64,000 nucleotides of DNA, from assembly GCA_003669055.1 (NCBI GenBank), contig RAYB01000015.1, positions 57,732 through 121,731 of the forward strand. Reading direction: 5' to 3'. The notes under the pieces were generated by a model, which had not been told where the DNA came from, did no database searches, and saw only the letters and a program-made list of their open reading frames with translations. This stretch comes from a bacterium 1XD21-70 (GTDB lineage Bacteria > Bacillota > Clostridia > Lachnospirales > Lachnospiraceae). A program made the position numbers and the translations under genes. Below, piece after piece: positions 53,818-62,404 of this stretch. How positions within the stretch are numbered: the first letter of the stretch is position 1; every line of letters begins with the position of its first letter.

Positions 53818-55212
53818 TTATTCCCCCTGCCCCTCTGCCCAGGCTATCCGGTATTCCCCATCCCCGTTCCCGCACAGAGATGAGGAGTACAGTTCCCTGG
53901 CCGCACGTACCAGATATGCTGTGTCCTTGCCCCCCGCCGTCTCATAGCAGGAATGCATCGCCAGCTGCGGCAAACCAATATCCACCGTGTTCAGAGCCAC
54001 CTGGGAATTGGAAATATTCCCCAGGGTGGAACCTCCAATCATGTCGGAGCGGTTGAAAAACACCTGGCAGGGGACTTTTGCCCGCTCACAGATGGCCTTA
54101 AATACTGCCCCGGATATTGCATCCGTAGTATACTTCTGGTTTGCACTGTACTTGACCACAATCCCACCGTTCATAAAGGGGCGGTTTGTCGGGTCTGCTT
54201 TATCCGGATGGTTCGGATGGACACTGTGCGCATTGTCTGCCGATACCATAAAGCTGGATGCCAGCGCCATCAAATACTCTTCCTCACTGCGCCCCATAGC
54301 CGTGTTGATCCGGCGCAGCACATCACGCAGGAATGTGGATCCTGCCCCCTGCTTTGTCCCGCTTCCTACTTCTTCATTGTCCAGCACACAGTGAACCGCT
54401 GCACTGCCATTAGGCTCCGCCGCCAAAAAACCTTTTAATGACGCAAATGCACATTGCAAATCATCCAGACGCGGAGCGGCGATAAACTCACCGTCCAACC
54501 CCAGCACTGTCCCCTTCATCCGGTTATATAAGAACAAATCCGTGTCTAAGATATCTTTTTCCCCAACTCCCGCCGCCTCTGCAATCAGTTTCAAAAACCC
54601 GCCCCCGGCAGTTCCGCCGCAAAACAAAGGCAGCATATCCTTCTGCGCGTTAAACTCATAACCTTCATTCGCCTTACGGTTCATATGGATAGCCAGGTTA
54701 GGAATGATCAGCAGATCCCGGTCCACATTTACCAGCTTTGCCGCTACCCCCTGCCCCGTGCGCACTACCACACGCCCTGCCACCGACAGTGGGCGGTCCA
54801 TCCACGGTGCACAAAGCAATCCGCCATACCGTTCCACATTTAGCTTGACATACCGCTTCTCCACCTCGATCTCTGCATTTTCTTTTATCTTCAATGCCGG
54901 AGAATCACTATGGCTTGCCATAATCTGAAACCCCGAAAATCCTTTCCCCGGGATACGAAACGCAATCAGGGCAGAATCATTCCGCGTCACATAGTATCCT
55001 TCCCCTCCCTTCAGCGTCCAGGCCTGCCCTTCCAAAAGCCTTTTAAACCCCGCCTGTTCCAGCATTGCTTTCATATTGGCAACCGCATGGAAGCCGGTAG
55101 GGCTATTGTCCAAAAACTCCAGCAGTTCCCTGTTGATTTTCCTGCTTTCCTCGCCAATGGCGTTTTCGTTAACTCCCCTGTCTTCTGCCTTGTTTCCCAT
55201 ATCCGCAATCAT
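53818..55212 (-). CDS. M18-family aminopeptidase
   Basis: 464 residues. Metal and catalytic residues: ASHSDSPALKIKENAE (His), LDDLQCAFASLKG (Asp), VLDNEEVGSGTKQGAGS (Glu-Glu), DNAHSVHPNHPDKADP, and the C-terminal LAMHSCYETAGGKD (His). This matches aspartyl/aminopeptidase I enzymes, which are dinuclear zinc, dodecameric and cytoplasmic. The ATG at 55212 overlaps the stop of the HAD gene (ATGA), which argues for translational coupling; an ATG 12 bases later is an alternative. Confidence 0.93.
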   Translation of the reverse strand: MIADMGNKAEDRGVNENAIGEESRKINRELLEFLDNSPTGFHAVANMKAMLEQAGFKRLLEGQAWTLKGGEGYYVTRNDSALIAFRIPGKGFSGFQIMASHSDSPALKIKENAEIEVEKRYVKLNVERYGGLLCAPWMDRPLSVAGRVVVRTGQGVAAKLVNVDRDLLIIPNLAIHMNRKANEGYEFNAQKDMLPLFCGGTAGGGFLKLIAEAAGVGEKDILDTDLFLYNRMKGTVLGLDGEFIAAPRLDDLQCAFASLKGFLAAEPNGSAAVHCVLDNEEVGSGTKQGAGSTFLRDVLRRINTAMGRSEEEYLMALASSFMVSADNAHSVHPNHPDKADPTNRPFMNGGIVVKYSANQKYTTDAISGAVFKAICERAKVPCQVFFNRSDMIGGSTLGNISNSQVALNTVDIGLPQLAMHSCYETAGGKDTAYLVRAARELYSSSLCGNGDGEYRIAWAEGQGE

Positions 55213-55820
55213 CCCTCCAGTGCCTCCAGCACTGCTTCCAGCTTCCCAAAGTCCCCGTCGCTAAAGCAGTAGCCATCCATTCCGCAGGCCCGCGCCCCCT
55301 CAATGTTCACCAATACATCATCAATGAAAAAGCATTCCTCCGGTTTTAGCCCAAACCTTCCGAACAGATGCCCATAGATTTCTTTCTGTGGTTTTATGCA
55401 TTTCACGTCCGCCGAAAACAGCAGGCCGTCAAAGCAGTCCACCGCCGGTATCACCTGCTGGTAACAATCCAGCAGCCGGATTGCCGCGTTGGAACACAGG
55501 TAAATCCCAAACCCACGTTCTTTCAGCCTCCGGATCACCGGCTCCATTTCCTGGTACGTCCACATGCAATAATTGTGCCACTCTCCCATGCAGGTGGCCG
55601 CCACCTCATGGAGGCGTTTGGGCAGCCTGGTACAGATCGTCTTTAGCGCTTGTTCATCCGTCAGCACCCCCATATCCAGCATCACCCATTCCGGCGATAC
55701 GAAAACTGCCGTATGAACCCGCTTACGGTCATGTTCATTTTCTATAAAATGCTCACAAACCCGCATGCCGTCATATCCCACCAGTACTTTCCCCATATCA
55801 AATACAATATTTTTAATCAT
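55209..55820 (-). CDS. HAD-superfamily hydrolase
   Basis: 203 residues. Motif I is VFDMGKVLVGYDG with the nucleophile Asp, motif II is YLCSNAAIRL, motif III is IKPQKEIYGHLF (Lys), motif IV is CFFIDDVLVNIEGARACGM. A helical cap lies between. The usual second Asp of DxD is Gly, as in YihX-type enzymes. Substrate, probably a small sugar phosphate or flavin phosphate, is unknown. Confidence 0.9.
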   Translation of the reverse strand: MIKNIVFDMGKVLVGYDGMRVCEHFIENEHDRKRVHTAVFVSPEWVMLDMGVLTDEQALKTICTRLPKRLHEVAATCMGEWHNYCMWTYQEMEPVIRRLKERGFGIYLCSNAAIRLLDCYQQVIPAVDCFDGLLFSADVKCIKPQKEIYGHLFGRFGLKPEECFFIDDVLVNIEGARACGMDGYCFSDGDFGKLEAVLEALEG

Positions 55821-55918
55821 CCGTGTCCTCCGTACCTTGCTATGTTTTCTATGCTATTGTTTTATTATACACCTGCTTCCCCCTTCCTGTCATTCCCTTT
55901 TCGTTATATGTTCACGAA

Positions 55919-55973
55919 AAGAAAACGGCTCGGCAAAATCCCTATATCTTTGATTCTGCCAAACCGTTTTCTA
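55919..55973 (-). terminator. Terminator downstream of the 56017-56424 gene
   Basis: AGAAAACGGCTCGGCA pairs with TGCCAAACCGTTTTCT around about 21 bases, with T-rich sequence on both sides; may serve both directions. Confidence 0.65.
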
Positions 55974-56016
55974 CATTTATCAATTCCTGCTTATTCTGTT
56001 TTATTGCCAGGCTGCC

Positions 56017-56424
56017 TTAATTCCCAGGAATCCAGACACCGTCTGCGCCGATCCGGTAACCGTCAATCTGGGTATCTGCTGCCATCACAAACTTGTTGGT
56101 CTCTGTAATCGGATAGAAATAGTACCATTTCCCTGAAATCTCATACCATCCGGTAACTGCCTCCCCGGCTGGCCCTACGTAGTAATACTTCCCATCCGTG
56201 TTGATCCACTTGTTGGTCGCCATCGTACCATCCTCATTGAGCCAGTACTGCCCGCCGTTAGTGATAATCCACCGATTGGTCGCCATCGACCCATCCGAAC
56301 GATAATAGTACCAGGATGACCCCCTTGCCACCCAGCCTGTCTCTGCCATACATACCATGGCACTGGACATTGTCATCATGGCTGCCAGTACTCCTACTGC
56401 TAAAAATCTTTTCCGGTTTCTCAT
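56017..56424 (-). CDS. Short secreted cell-wall-binding repeat protein
   Basis: 135 residues. Signal peptide (FLAVGVLAAMMTMSSAMVCMA) then almost only choline-binding-type repeats: GSSWYYYRSDGSMATNRWI, NGGQYWLNEDGTMATNKWI, DGKYYYVGPAGEAVTGWYE, SGKWYYFYPI, ending YRIGADGVWIPGN. No catalytic domain. It probably coats the wall or acts as an adaptor. It lies next to a similar gene. Confidence 0.88.
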   Translation of the reverse strand: MRNRKRFLAVGVLAAMMTMSSAMVCMAETGWVARGSSWYYYRSDGSMATNRWIITNGGQYWLNEDGTMATNKWINTDGKYYYVGPAGEAVTGWYEISGKWYYFYPITETNKFVMAADTQIDGYRIGADGVWIPGN

Positions 56425-56457
56425 CGTTTTTCCCTCCAGTTTCTTTTATTTATGCAT

Positions 56458-56970
56458 TCACTGAATCCATCTTCCGTCCGCCCCCACACGGTAACCTCCA
56501 GGAACCAGTGCATCTGCCGCCATTATGCCGCTCTTTAAAAAATAGTAATATTCCCCGCCCACTACTTTCCATCCATTCCTCATCGCGTAACCGTTCGACT
56601 GAAAATAATACCATTTCCCGTTTTCTGTGCACACCCACTCATCTGCTGCCATCTTGCCGTCTTCGCCAAGCCAGTAAATCTCGTCATTCAGCTTCATGAT
56701 CTGGCTGGTCAGCTTTCTTCCGCTAGAATCCACATAATACCAGCCCGTACCGTCGTTCACCCATTGGCTGGTCGCCATCACCCCATCACTCCTGAGCCAG
56801 TAAGAGCCGCCTTCTTCCTCAATCCATGTATCCTTCGCTACGGTGCCATCTTCCAGGTAATAGAACCATTTATTCTCCGCTTTCCCCCACCCTTGTGCAA
56901 ACGACACTGTGGAAGAAAAAACAGATAAAACCAGTGCCAATGCTGTCACCGCCCAAAATCTTCTCTTCAT
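56458..56970 (-). CDS. Secreted cell-wall-binding repeat protein
   Basis: 170 residues. Signal peptide (FWAVTALALVLSVFSSTVSFA) and repeats NKWFYYLEDGTVAKDTWIE, GGSYWLRSDGVMATSQWVN, GTGWYYVDSSGRKLTSQI, NGKWYYFQSNGYAMRNGW, ending YRVGADGRWIQ. Same type as the next gene, 33 bases downstream, but different in sequence. The pair is probably cotranscribed. Confidence 0.88.
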   Translation of the reverse strand: MKRRFWAVTALALVLSVFSSTVSFAQGWGKAENKWFYYLEDGTVAKDTWIEEEGGSYWLRSDGVMATSQWVNDGTGWYYVDSSGRKLTSQIMKLNDEIYWLGEDGKMAADEWVCTENGKWYYFQSNGYAMRNGWKVVGGEYYYFLKSGIMAADALVPGGYRVGADGRWIQ

Positions 56971-57156
56971 TTCAATTCCTCCTCAATATATCACACACAA
57001 ACTTACAGACAATTCAATCATACTCTTTTATGGTATTACTTGTCAATCCTTTTCCCTGCTCCAATTCTGACAATTTTCTTTCATTCCTGATTTCCGCCTG
57101 GCTTCATCGGCAAAATAGATCCTTGCGCCCTCCTGCCAGACAAATAACGCACTGCC

Positions 57157-58479
57157 TCATACCTGCCGTGCCCGTGAGGAAAACCCGCAAAACCGCGCCA
57201 CAAACACGGCTGCCCGGAAAATCCAGTCAATAAACATCCCCCACCAGACTCCCATTACCCCCACTTTCCACACTTTCACAAACAAATAGGCAAACCCAAT
57301 CCGGAAAACCCACATGGAAAACACCGACACCGCCATGGTAAAACGGGAATCCAGGGCTGCCCTCAGCGTATTCGGCAGCGGAAATGCCAGCGGCCATATC
57401 AGCATCCCGGCTGTATGCATTAAAATCATCTTCCTTGCCAGTTCCGATGCCTCCAAAGACAGATGGTACATCCCTACAATCGGATGGCTGAATATAACCA
57501 TCACGCCACAGATTACAAACAAAAAACCATAATTGGCCAGGATCAGCTTTTTGGTATACTGCTTTGCCTGTTCATATTCCCCGGCTCCCACACACTGGCC
57601 TACGATCGTAATAAGCCCCAGGCCCAGCGCATTGCCCGGCAGGTAATGGAAAGTGACCAGGTTCGATGCCACCGCAAAGCTGGCAATCGACGCTGTCCCC
57701 AGTGTGGACACCAGGCTCTGCAGCGCAATTTTCCCAAATTGGAACATCCCGTTCTCCAGGCCGCTGGGGATCCCGACCCTCATGATCCGCTTCACCATCT
57801 CCTTATCCGGCACCAGGTCTTTCAAGCCAGACACATGGATGGCATTGCCCGGGCGGGTGACCAGGTACCCCATCAATACCGCCGCCACGACCCGCGAAAA
57901 CAAGGTCGGCCACGCAACCCCTTCCACCCCCATATGGAGCCCATAGATACAGATTGCATTGCCCACAATATTAATCCAGTTCATCACCAGGGACGCCATC
58001 ATGGAAACCCGTGAATTCCCCATGGAGCGGAACAAAGCCGCCCCGGAATTATAAAGAGCCAAAAATACATACGAAAGGGCAGTGATCCTGAAGTATATGG
58101 CCGCATTTTTCATCACAGCTTCTTCTGCCTGCCCGAAAACCAGTTCCAGCAGACGGCGCCCTCCCAAAAGCGCTGCCCCAGCAAACAGCACGGAACACAT
58201 CACTGTAATCAAAATCAGCTGCCCTGCCCCGTGGCAGGCATCCTCCAGCCTCTGCTTCCCGATGTATTGGGAACATACCACTGCCCCGCCGGTAGACAGG
58301 GCGGCAAGCAGCTGGATAATCAGAATACTGACAGAATCCACCAGTGCCACGCCAGACACTGCTGCTTCTCCTACTGCTGCCACCATCACCACATCCACCA
58401 TGCCCACGAGAACAGTCATGATCTGCTCCACGATCAGCGGCCCCAGCAGCTTAATCAGATCCTTCCTTGAAAATAACAT
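57157..58479 (-). CDS. MATE-family efflux transporter
   Basis: 440 residues, 12 membrane segments in two bundles. Start RKDLIKLLGPLIVEQIMTVL, VGMVDVVMVAAVGEAAVSGV, GNALGLGLITIVGQCVGAGE and a C-terminal helix before RFCGFSSRARQV. It uses a sodium or proton gradient to export drugs or metabolites. It follows the O-antigen-ligase-like gene by 15 bases. Confidence 0.92.
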   Translation of the reverse strand: MLFSRKDLIKLLGPLIVEQIMTVLVGMVDVVMVAAVGEAAVSGVALVDSVSILIIQLLAALSTGGAVVCSQYIGKQRLEDACHGAGQLILITVMCSVLFAGAALLGGRRLLELVFGQAEEAVMKNAAIYFRITALSYVFLALYNSGAALFRSMGNSRVSMMASLVMNWINIVGNAICIYGLHMGVEGVAWPTLFSRVVAAVLMGYLVTRPGNAIHVSGLKDLVPDKEMVKRIMRVGIPSGLENGMFQFGKIALQSLVSTLGTASIASFAVASNLVTFHYLPGNALGLGLITIVGQCVGAGEYEQAKQYTKKLILANYGFLFVICGVMVIFSHPIVGMYHLSLEASELARKMILMHTAGMLIWPLAFPLPNTLRAALDSRFTMAVSVFSMWVFRIGFAYLFVKVWKVGVMGVWWGMFIDWIFRAAVFVARFCGFSSRARQV

Positions 58480-58494
58480 TACAACCCCTCTCCG

Positions 58495-60159
58495 TCAGTC
58501 AGTGCCTTCCTGTTCTGCCGCCTCTCCCTTACTTGCCCGGCACTCTGCCACCCCGATGCTCAGCAGCAGCCACATCATCGGTGTTATAAGCGGAAGGCTG
58601 TTATTGATAACCGCCTGGAATGCATAGCAGAGCACTGCACCCAAAAATCCTATAATATATGGGTTCTTTTTCCAGTTTTTCCACATATATTGAATGGATG
58701 ACCCCAAAAATGCCAGGTAAGCCGCCGCCCCTACAAACCCGATTGTCAGCAGGTAATGGAGGTACTCGTTATGGGCGCAGTCATACAGCTTGTTCGTTAT
58801 CCTTGTCATTTCATAAATAATATTCTCGGTCGTCAGAATCCCAAATGTGTCCGGCCCGTATCCAAACAATTTCTTCATCCAGGAAAATTCCTGGTATAAT
58901 TTTACAGATGCACCCCAAATATATCCCCTCTCACTTCCCCAGTTTTTTGAAAAGACCAGGTAATTCCTGGCTGCCCCATAGCGTTCACCGTGCCCGGCAG
59001 CATTGGCATCATATAACACAAAGCCGATTGCCAGCAACACCAACAGCGAAAAAACTCCCCAGGCATAGAGAAAACGGTTGCCGCAGTCCCCGCTCCCAAG
59101 GTTCTTTTTCTTTCCATAATACCAAAACCCAATGGCAAACATCCACAAGAAGGCCACAGCATATACCAGCCCCCCAAAACTGGTTATTACCATGAATAAG
59201 CTGTCCAAACCAATCACCCTGTCCGCAAACACCTGATTGATCCTGTCAATACACAGCACTACGGTGAAAAACGACGCCAGCATCACCAGGTACCGGTTTA
59301 CGCACCCCCTGTTTTTAAATACCGCAAAAGGGATCAGGCCAAACAAAGCAGCAATGGCAAAATAAGCATTGTCACTGCATCCCATGATAATGGCAAAAAA
59401 AGAAATAACCATGCAGGCATAATACCATATTATATAATGTTTTTTCTTTGCCGTAAGAAACAGGGATGCACAAAACCCCATAACCATCCCTACATACGCC
59501 GTATAATAATTGATGTTCCCGATCGTGGAGGTGAAAATGTCCGATTCCTCCAGCGGGATATCCGGCCCGCGAAAATTGAGGACATCTAACCGGAAATAGT
59601 CGGTGATGCCTATCACACACATAATCATCCCCGTTACCAAAAACAGTTCCAAAATCCATCTTTCCGGACGCCAAAAACGGCTGATTACCAAATATGCCAG
59701 CACATAGAGCGACAGCAGAAACATCCCGCTATACCGCCCTTCATTTCCCCAGAAGGACTCATAAAAATAATCCGAACAAAAAGTAGAAACAGCCACTGCT
59801 ACCCAAAATATGATAACAGCAAAATCTGCCGCCAGGAATGTCCTCTTCCAATTCCGGGGCAGCAGGCCGCCCAGCACATTTTTTGTGTGGACACCTTTAT
59901 ATTTCTTAAAATCAACCGCTGCCATAACCAATACTGCGGCCAGCAATAAAACCAGCATCCCTATCACTGCCTGGTAATAACAAATATATTTCACATCCAT
60001 AATATTGGTATATGCTTCCTCATAGAGCAGAGGAAAAACCGTCATCAATATAAAAACGCACAGGCCAATGATATCATTCACTGCTGATGAACATGCCGAC
60101 GAAAATGTGTCCTTTGCTGTATTCTGTGGCTTTTTTACATGTTTCCCTATTTCTGCCAT
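58495..60159 (-). CDS. O-antigen ligase (Wzy/WaaL)-like membrane protein
   Basis: 554 residues from the ATG at 60159 (GGAGG ten bases upstream). About 12 membrane segments with a large loop: FCSDYFYESFWGNEGRYSGM, then KNWGSERGYIWGASVKLYQE and LFGYGPDTFGI, then AHNEYLHYLLTIGFVGAAAY, which is the Wzy_C signature. Such proteins polymerise or ligate glycans outside the membrane. Next to a MATE exporter and surface proteins, so probably cell-surface glycan assembly. Substrate unknown. Confidence 0.85.
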   Translation of the reverse strand: MAEIGKHVKKPQNTAKDTFSSACSSAVNDIIGLCVFILMTVFPLLYEEAYTNIMDVKYICYYQAVIGMLVLLLAAVLVMAAVDFKKYKGVHTKNVLGGLLPRNWKRTFLAADFAVIIFWVAVAVSTFCSDYFYESFWGNEGRYSGMFLLSLYVLAYLVISRFWRPERWILELFLVTGMIMCVIGITDYFRLDVLNFRGPDIPLEESDIFTSTIGNINYYTAYVGMVMGFCASLFLTAKKKHYIIWYYACMVISFFAIIMGCSDNAYFAIAALFGLIPFAVFKNRGCVNRYLVMLASFFTVVLCIDRINQVFADRVIGLDSLFMVITSFGGLVYAVAFLWMFAIGFWYYGKKKNLGSGDCGNRFLYAWGVFSLLVLLAIGFVLYDANAAGHGERYGAARNYLVFSKNWGSERGYIWGASVKLYQEFSWMKKLFGYGPDTFGILTTENIIYEMTRITNKLYDCAHNEYLHYLLTIGFVGAAAYLAFLGSSIQYMWKNWKKNPYIIGFLGAVLCYAFQAVINNSLPLITPMMWLLLSIGVAECRASKGEAAEQEGTD

Positions 60160-60300
60160 CTTGCAAATGCCTCCATCTATTTTTTCTTTTACCGCCTCAG
60201 TATAACATCTTTCCCATAATTCCGCAACTTTAAGTCCTCCTTCCGCCGCCTTAAACCCTGGCAATAATCTTAATTGTTAATTACATTTTTGAAAAGGGTC

Positions 60301-60329
60301 TGTTCAAATTCTGAATAATAATATATAAT
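60301..60329 (+). promoter_or_regulatory. Promoter of the plus-strand lipoprotein
   Basis: TGTTCA, 17-base spacer, TATAAT, 46 bases before the ATG; AGGAGG precedes the start. Confidence 0.65.
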
Positions 60330-60375
60330 ACAGTTTGTCCAAAAATTTTCGATCATTATTTAACAGGAGGTTTAT

Positions 60376-60888
60376 ATGAAATTAAGCAAATCATTCAAAA
60401 CAATATTGCTGGCTGCCGGCTGCGTACTGTTGTTATGCGGATGCACAAAAAGCAATATTGTCCGCACCGACGAAACATTAGGGCCGGACTTCAATTATTA
60501 TTCCGATATCGAGATTGATGAAGCCCAGCTGCATGACGATGTGAACGACATCTATCTGGATCCGAATGATTATCCCATGGCTTCTGCGATTGACTTTAAG
60601 CTGCACCTGGATGAAGCTTACATTGATGTTGATGTTGTCGTTAAGGACGGCACCTCTCCGGAAGATACCGCATGGTTTGCTGACCAGGCCATCAAAGGCA
60701 TCAACGACCAGGTCTGTGTCCAGGACTTTTCTTATGGCGAATCCGACGATGACACTTTTGGCGGCTTATACCAGGACAATGAGATTCATCTGAAGGTATA
60801 CGATGAATCTTCTTATAAGAATGGTACTCCCTTATATGAGACAAAGATCCCTAAGGATGCCTATATGACCTTTGAGATTGCTTCATAA
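60376..60888 (+). CDS. Uncharacterised lipoprotein
   Basis: 170 residues with a lipoprotein signal (TILLAAGCVLLLCGC, lipidated Cys at about 22). The mature part is acidic, with YYSDIEIDEAQLHDDVND, and a compact alpha/beta region containing DFKLHLDEAYIDVDVVVKDG. I do not recognise a family. It is a single gene with its own promoter and a bidirectional terminator, between the O-antigen-ligase-like gene and surface proteins. Confidence 0.75.
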   Translation: MKLSKSFKTILLAAGCVLLLCGCTKSNIVRTDETLGPDFNYYSDIEIDEAQLHDDVNDIYLDPNDYPMASAIDFKLHLDEAYIDVDVVVKDGTSPEDTAWFADQAIKGINDQVCVQDFSYGESDDDTFGGLYQDNEIHLKVYDESSYKNGTPLYETKIPKDAYMTFEIAS

Positions 60889-60898
60889 TCTTCATAAC

Positions 60899-60946
60899 CA
60901 AACAGAGCCAGGGGCTGTTCTTCCATCTGCCCCTGGCTCTGTTTTA
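60899..60946. terminator. Bidirectional terminator
   Basis: AACAGAGCCAGGGGC pairs with GCCCCTGGCTCTGTT over 15 bases with T-rich flanks. It serves the lipoprotein gene (plus) and the 60968-62188 gene (minus). Confidence 0.9.
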
Positions 60947-60967
60947 TCTGTTCTTTCTTTATTATAA

Positions 60968-62188
60968 TTATTCGGCAGCAGCTTCTCCTGCTGTTCCCTC
61001 CTCAGCCTCGCCTTCTGCCTGAGCCTCCTGAGTCTCATCCTGGGCTTCTTCCTGCTCTCCCTGAGCCTCATCCGACTTTTTCTGTCCCGAAGTTATCACG
61101 GAAGAAGTGGTGGATGCTGCTTCTTCAGCTGGTTCCTGTGCTTCCCCTTGTGTATCAGACGCCTCGGTAGATTCTGTAGTCCCCTCTGCGTCCTGCCCGT
61201 CCGTAGGTTCTGCCTCTACCTTCTCACTGCACGTTACACGGATCGTGAGAACCCCATTCTTATTCATAACCACAAAAGAATTCCCTGCATCTGTAGTATC
61301 GGTATGGCCATCCTCCAACGTACCTGCCAAGGCCAACTCACAGACTTCATTGCCTTTGGTCTCTCCCAGAGACGCAACCAGCATCTTCCGGTATCCCTTG
61401 TCAAAGATATCGCGGTCTTCTTCTGAGGGTGCAATGCCGCGGTTGTAAGCAAGTTCAAATGTATAAGGCACATAATTATTAGAATCCTGCTTTACAATCT
61501 TTGAATAATAAGCGGAAATAATATCCTGCTTGTCTTCATTCCTGAAAATGCTATACTTTACTGCCTCATTATCATTCCCTGAATACGTATCGGTCGGATA
61601 CATATTGGAATAATCAATGCTCATATCGCCGGTCTCGCTCCCATCCTCACTGGCCAGGGATGCCGCCTCTGCTGCTGCTTTGGCCTCTTCTATAACCTTC
61701 GCACGCCTCTCCTTAATATCTTTATAAAGTTCGTTCGACATCTCCAGGAAATACTTGTCCATGAAGACTTTCATCTCTGCCTGGTAATGGGTTCTTAAGG
61801 TTGATGACGCATATGTCTTGGTCTTTGCTTCTGCAACAGCCGCGTCAATAGCCAGCTTCGCCTTATTCGGGGTTGGCTTGGAAGCCTTCTTCTCTGCTGC
61901 CCTTGCCTCCCTTGCCAGCTGTTCATCCGTCTTATCCAGCCGGTGCCCGTCAGCGGCAAGTTTATACCCTTCTACCTCTGTATCGCTCATCATATAGCCG
62001 CCCGGAGCCAGATGGTAAATCAACCCGGTATCCGGATCTGTGAACCAGCCCTGGCCTGCGAAAGTCCCATTACTATATTGGTACAGCCAGCCGTCTCCAT
62101 CCTGTACCCACCCTGCAAATGAAGGTACAGCCATAGCAGCACTCAGTGATGCTGCAATAAACGATGCAACAAATATCTTTTTTCTCAT
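60968..62188 (-). CDS. Secreted protein: cell-wall-binding repeats, coiled region, peptidase-like-chaperone-like middle, acidic tail
   Basis: 406 residues. Signal peptide (VASFIAASLSAAMAVPSFA), cell-wall-binding repeats (GWVQDGDGWLYQYSNGTFAG to YKLAADGHRLDK, about 25-85), an Ala/Lys/Glu-rich helical region (about 88-180), a middle domain without a recognised family (about 190-310, with TFELAYNRGIAPSEEDRDIF), and a Glu/Gln/Ala tail of about 90 residues with low complexity. No catalytic motif seen. Likely a wall-attached structural or adhesive protein. Confidence 0.78.
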   Translation of the reverse strand: MRKKIFVASFIAASLSAAMAVPSFAGWVQDGDGWLYQYSNGTFAGQGWFTDPDTGLIYHLAPGGYMMSDTEVEGYKLAADGHRLDKTDEQLAREARAAEKKASKPTPNKAKLAIDAAVAEAKTKTYASSTLRTHYQAEMKVFMDKYFLEMSNELYKDIKERRAKVIEEAKAAAEAASLASEDGSETGDMSIDYSNMYPTDTYSGNDNEAVKYSIFRNEDKQDIISAYYSKIVKQDSNNYVPYTFELAYNRGIAPSEEDRDIFDKGYRKMLVASLGETKGNEVCELALAGTLEDGHTDTTDAGNSFVVMNKNGVLTIRVTCSEKVEAEPTDGQDAEGTTESTEASDTQGEAQEPAEEAASTTSSVITSGQKKSDEAQGEQEEAQDETQEAQAEGEAEEGTAGEAAAE

Positions 62189-62332
62189 AGAATAGTTCCC
62201 TCCAGCTTTACTGCATTCTCATTTTTTGTATAAAAAGCATATCATACTTTTATTTATCCATCAACTACCCAAATCATGAAGTTTCTATAACTTTTTATTA
62301 ATTCGATGGAAGAAAAATGTAATAATATCCAC

Positions 62333-62366
62333 AAAAAAGGGGCTGGCTGCAATCAGCCAACCCCCT
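62333..62366 (-). terminator. Terminator of the rightmost cell-wall-binding gene
   Basis: Minus strand: GGGGTTGGCTG-ATTG-CAGCCAGCCCC followed by TTTTTTG. 11-bp stem. Confidence 0.88.
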
Positions 62367-62404
62367 CTTCAGTTGATACCTGCAATTGTATTAGGCTTTA
62401 TCTC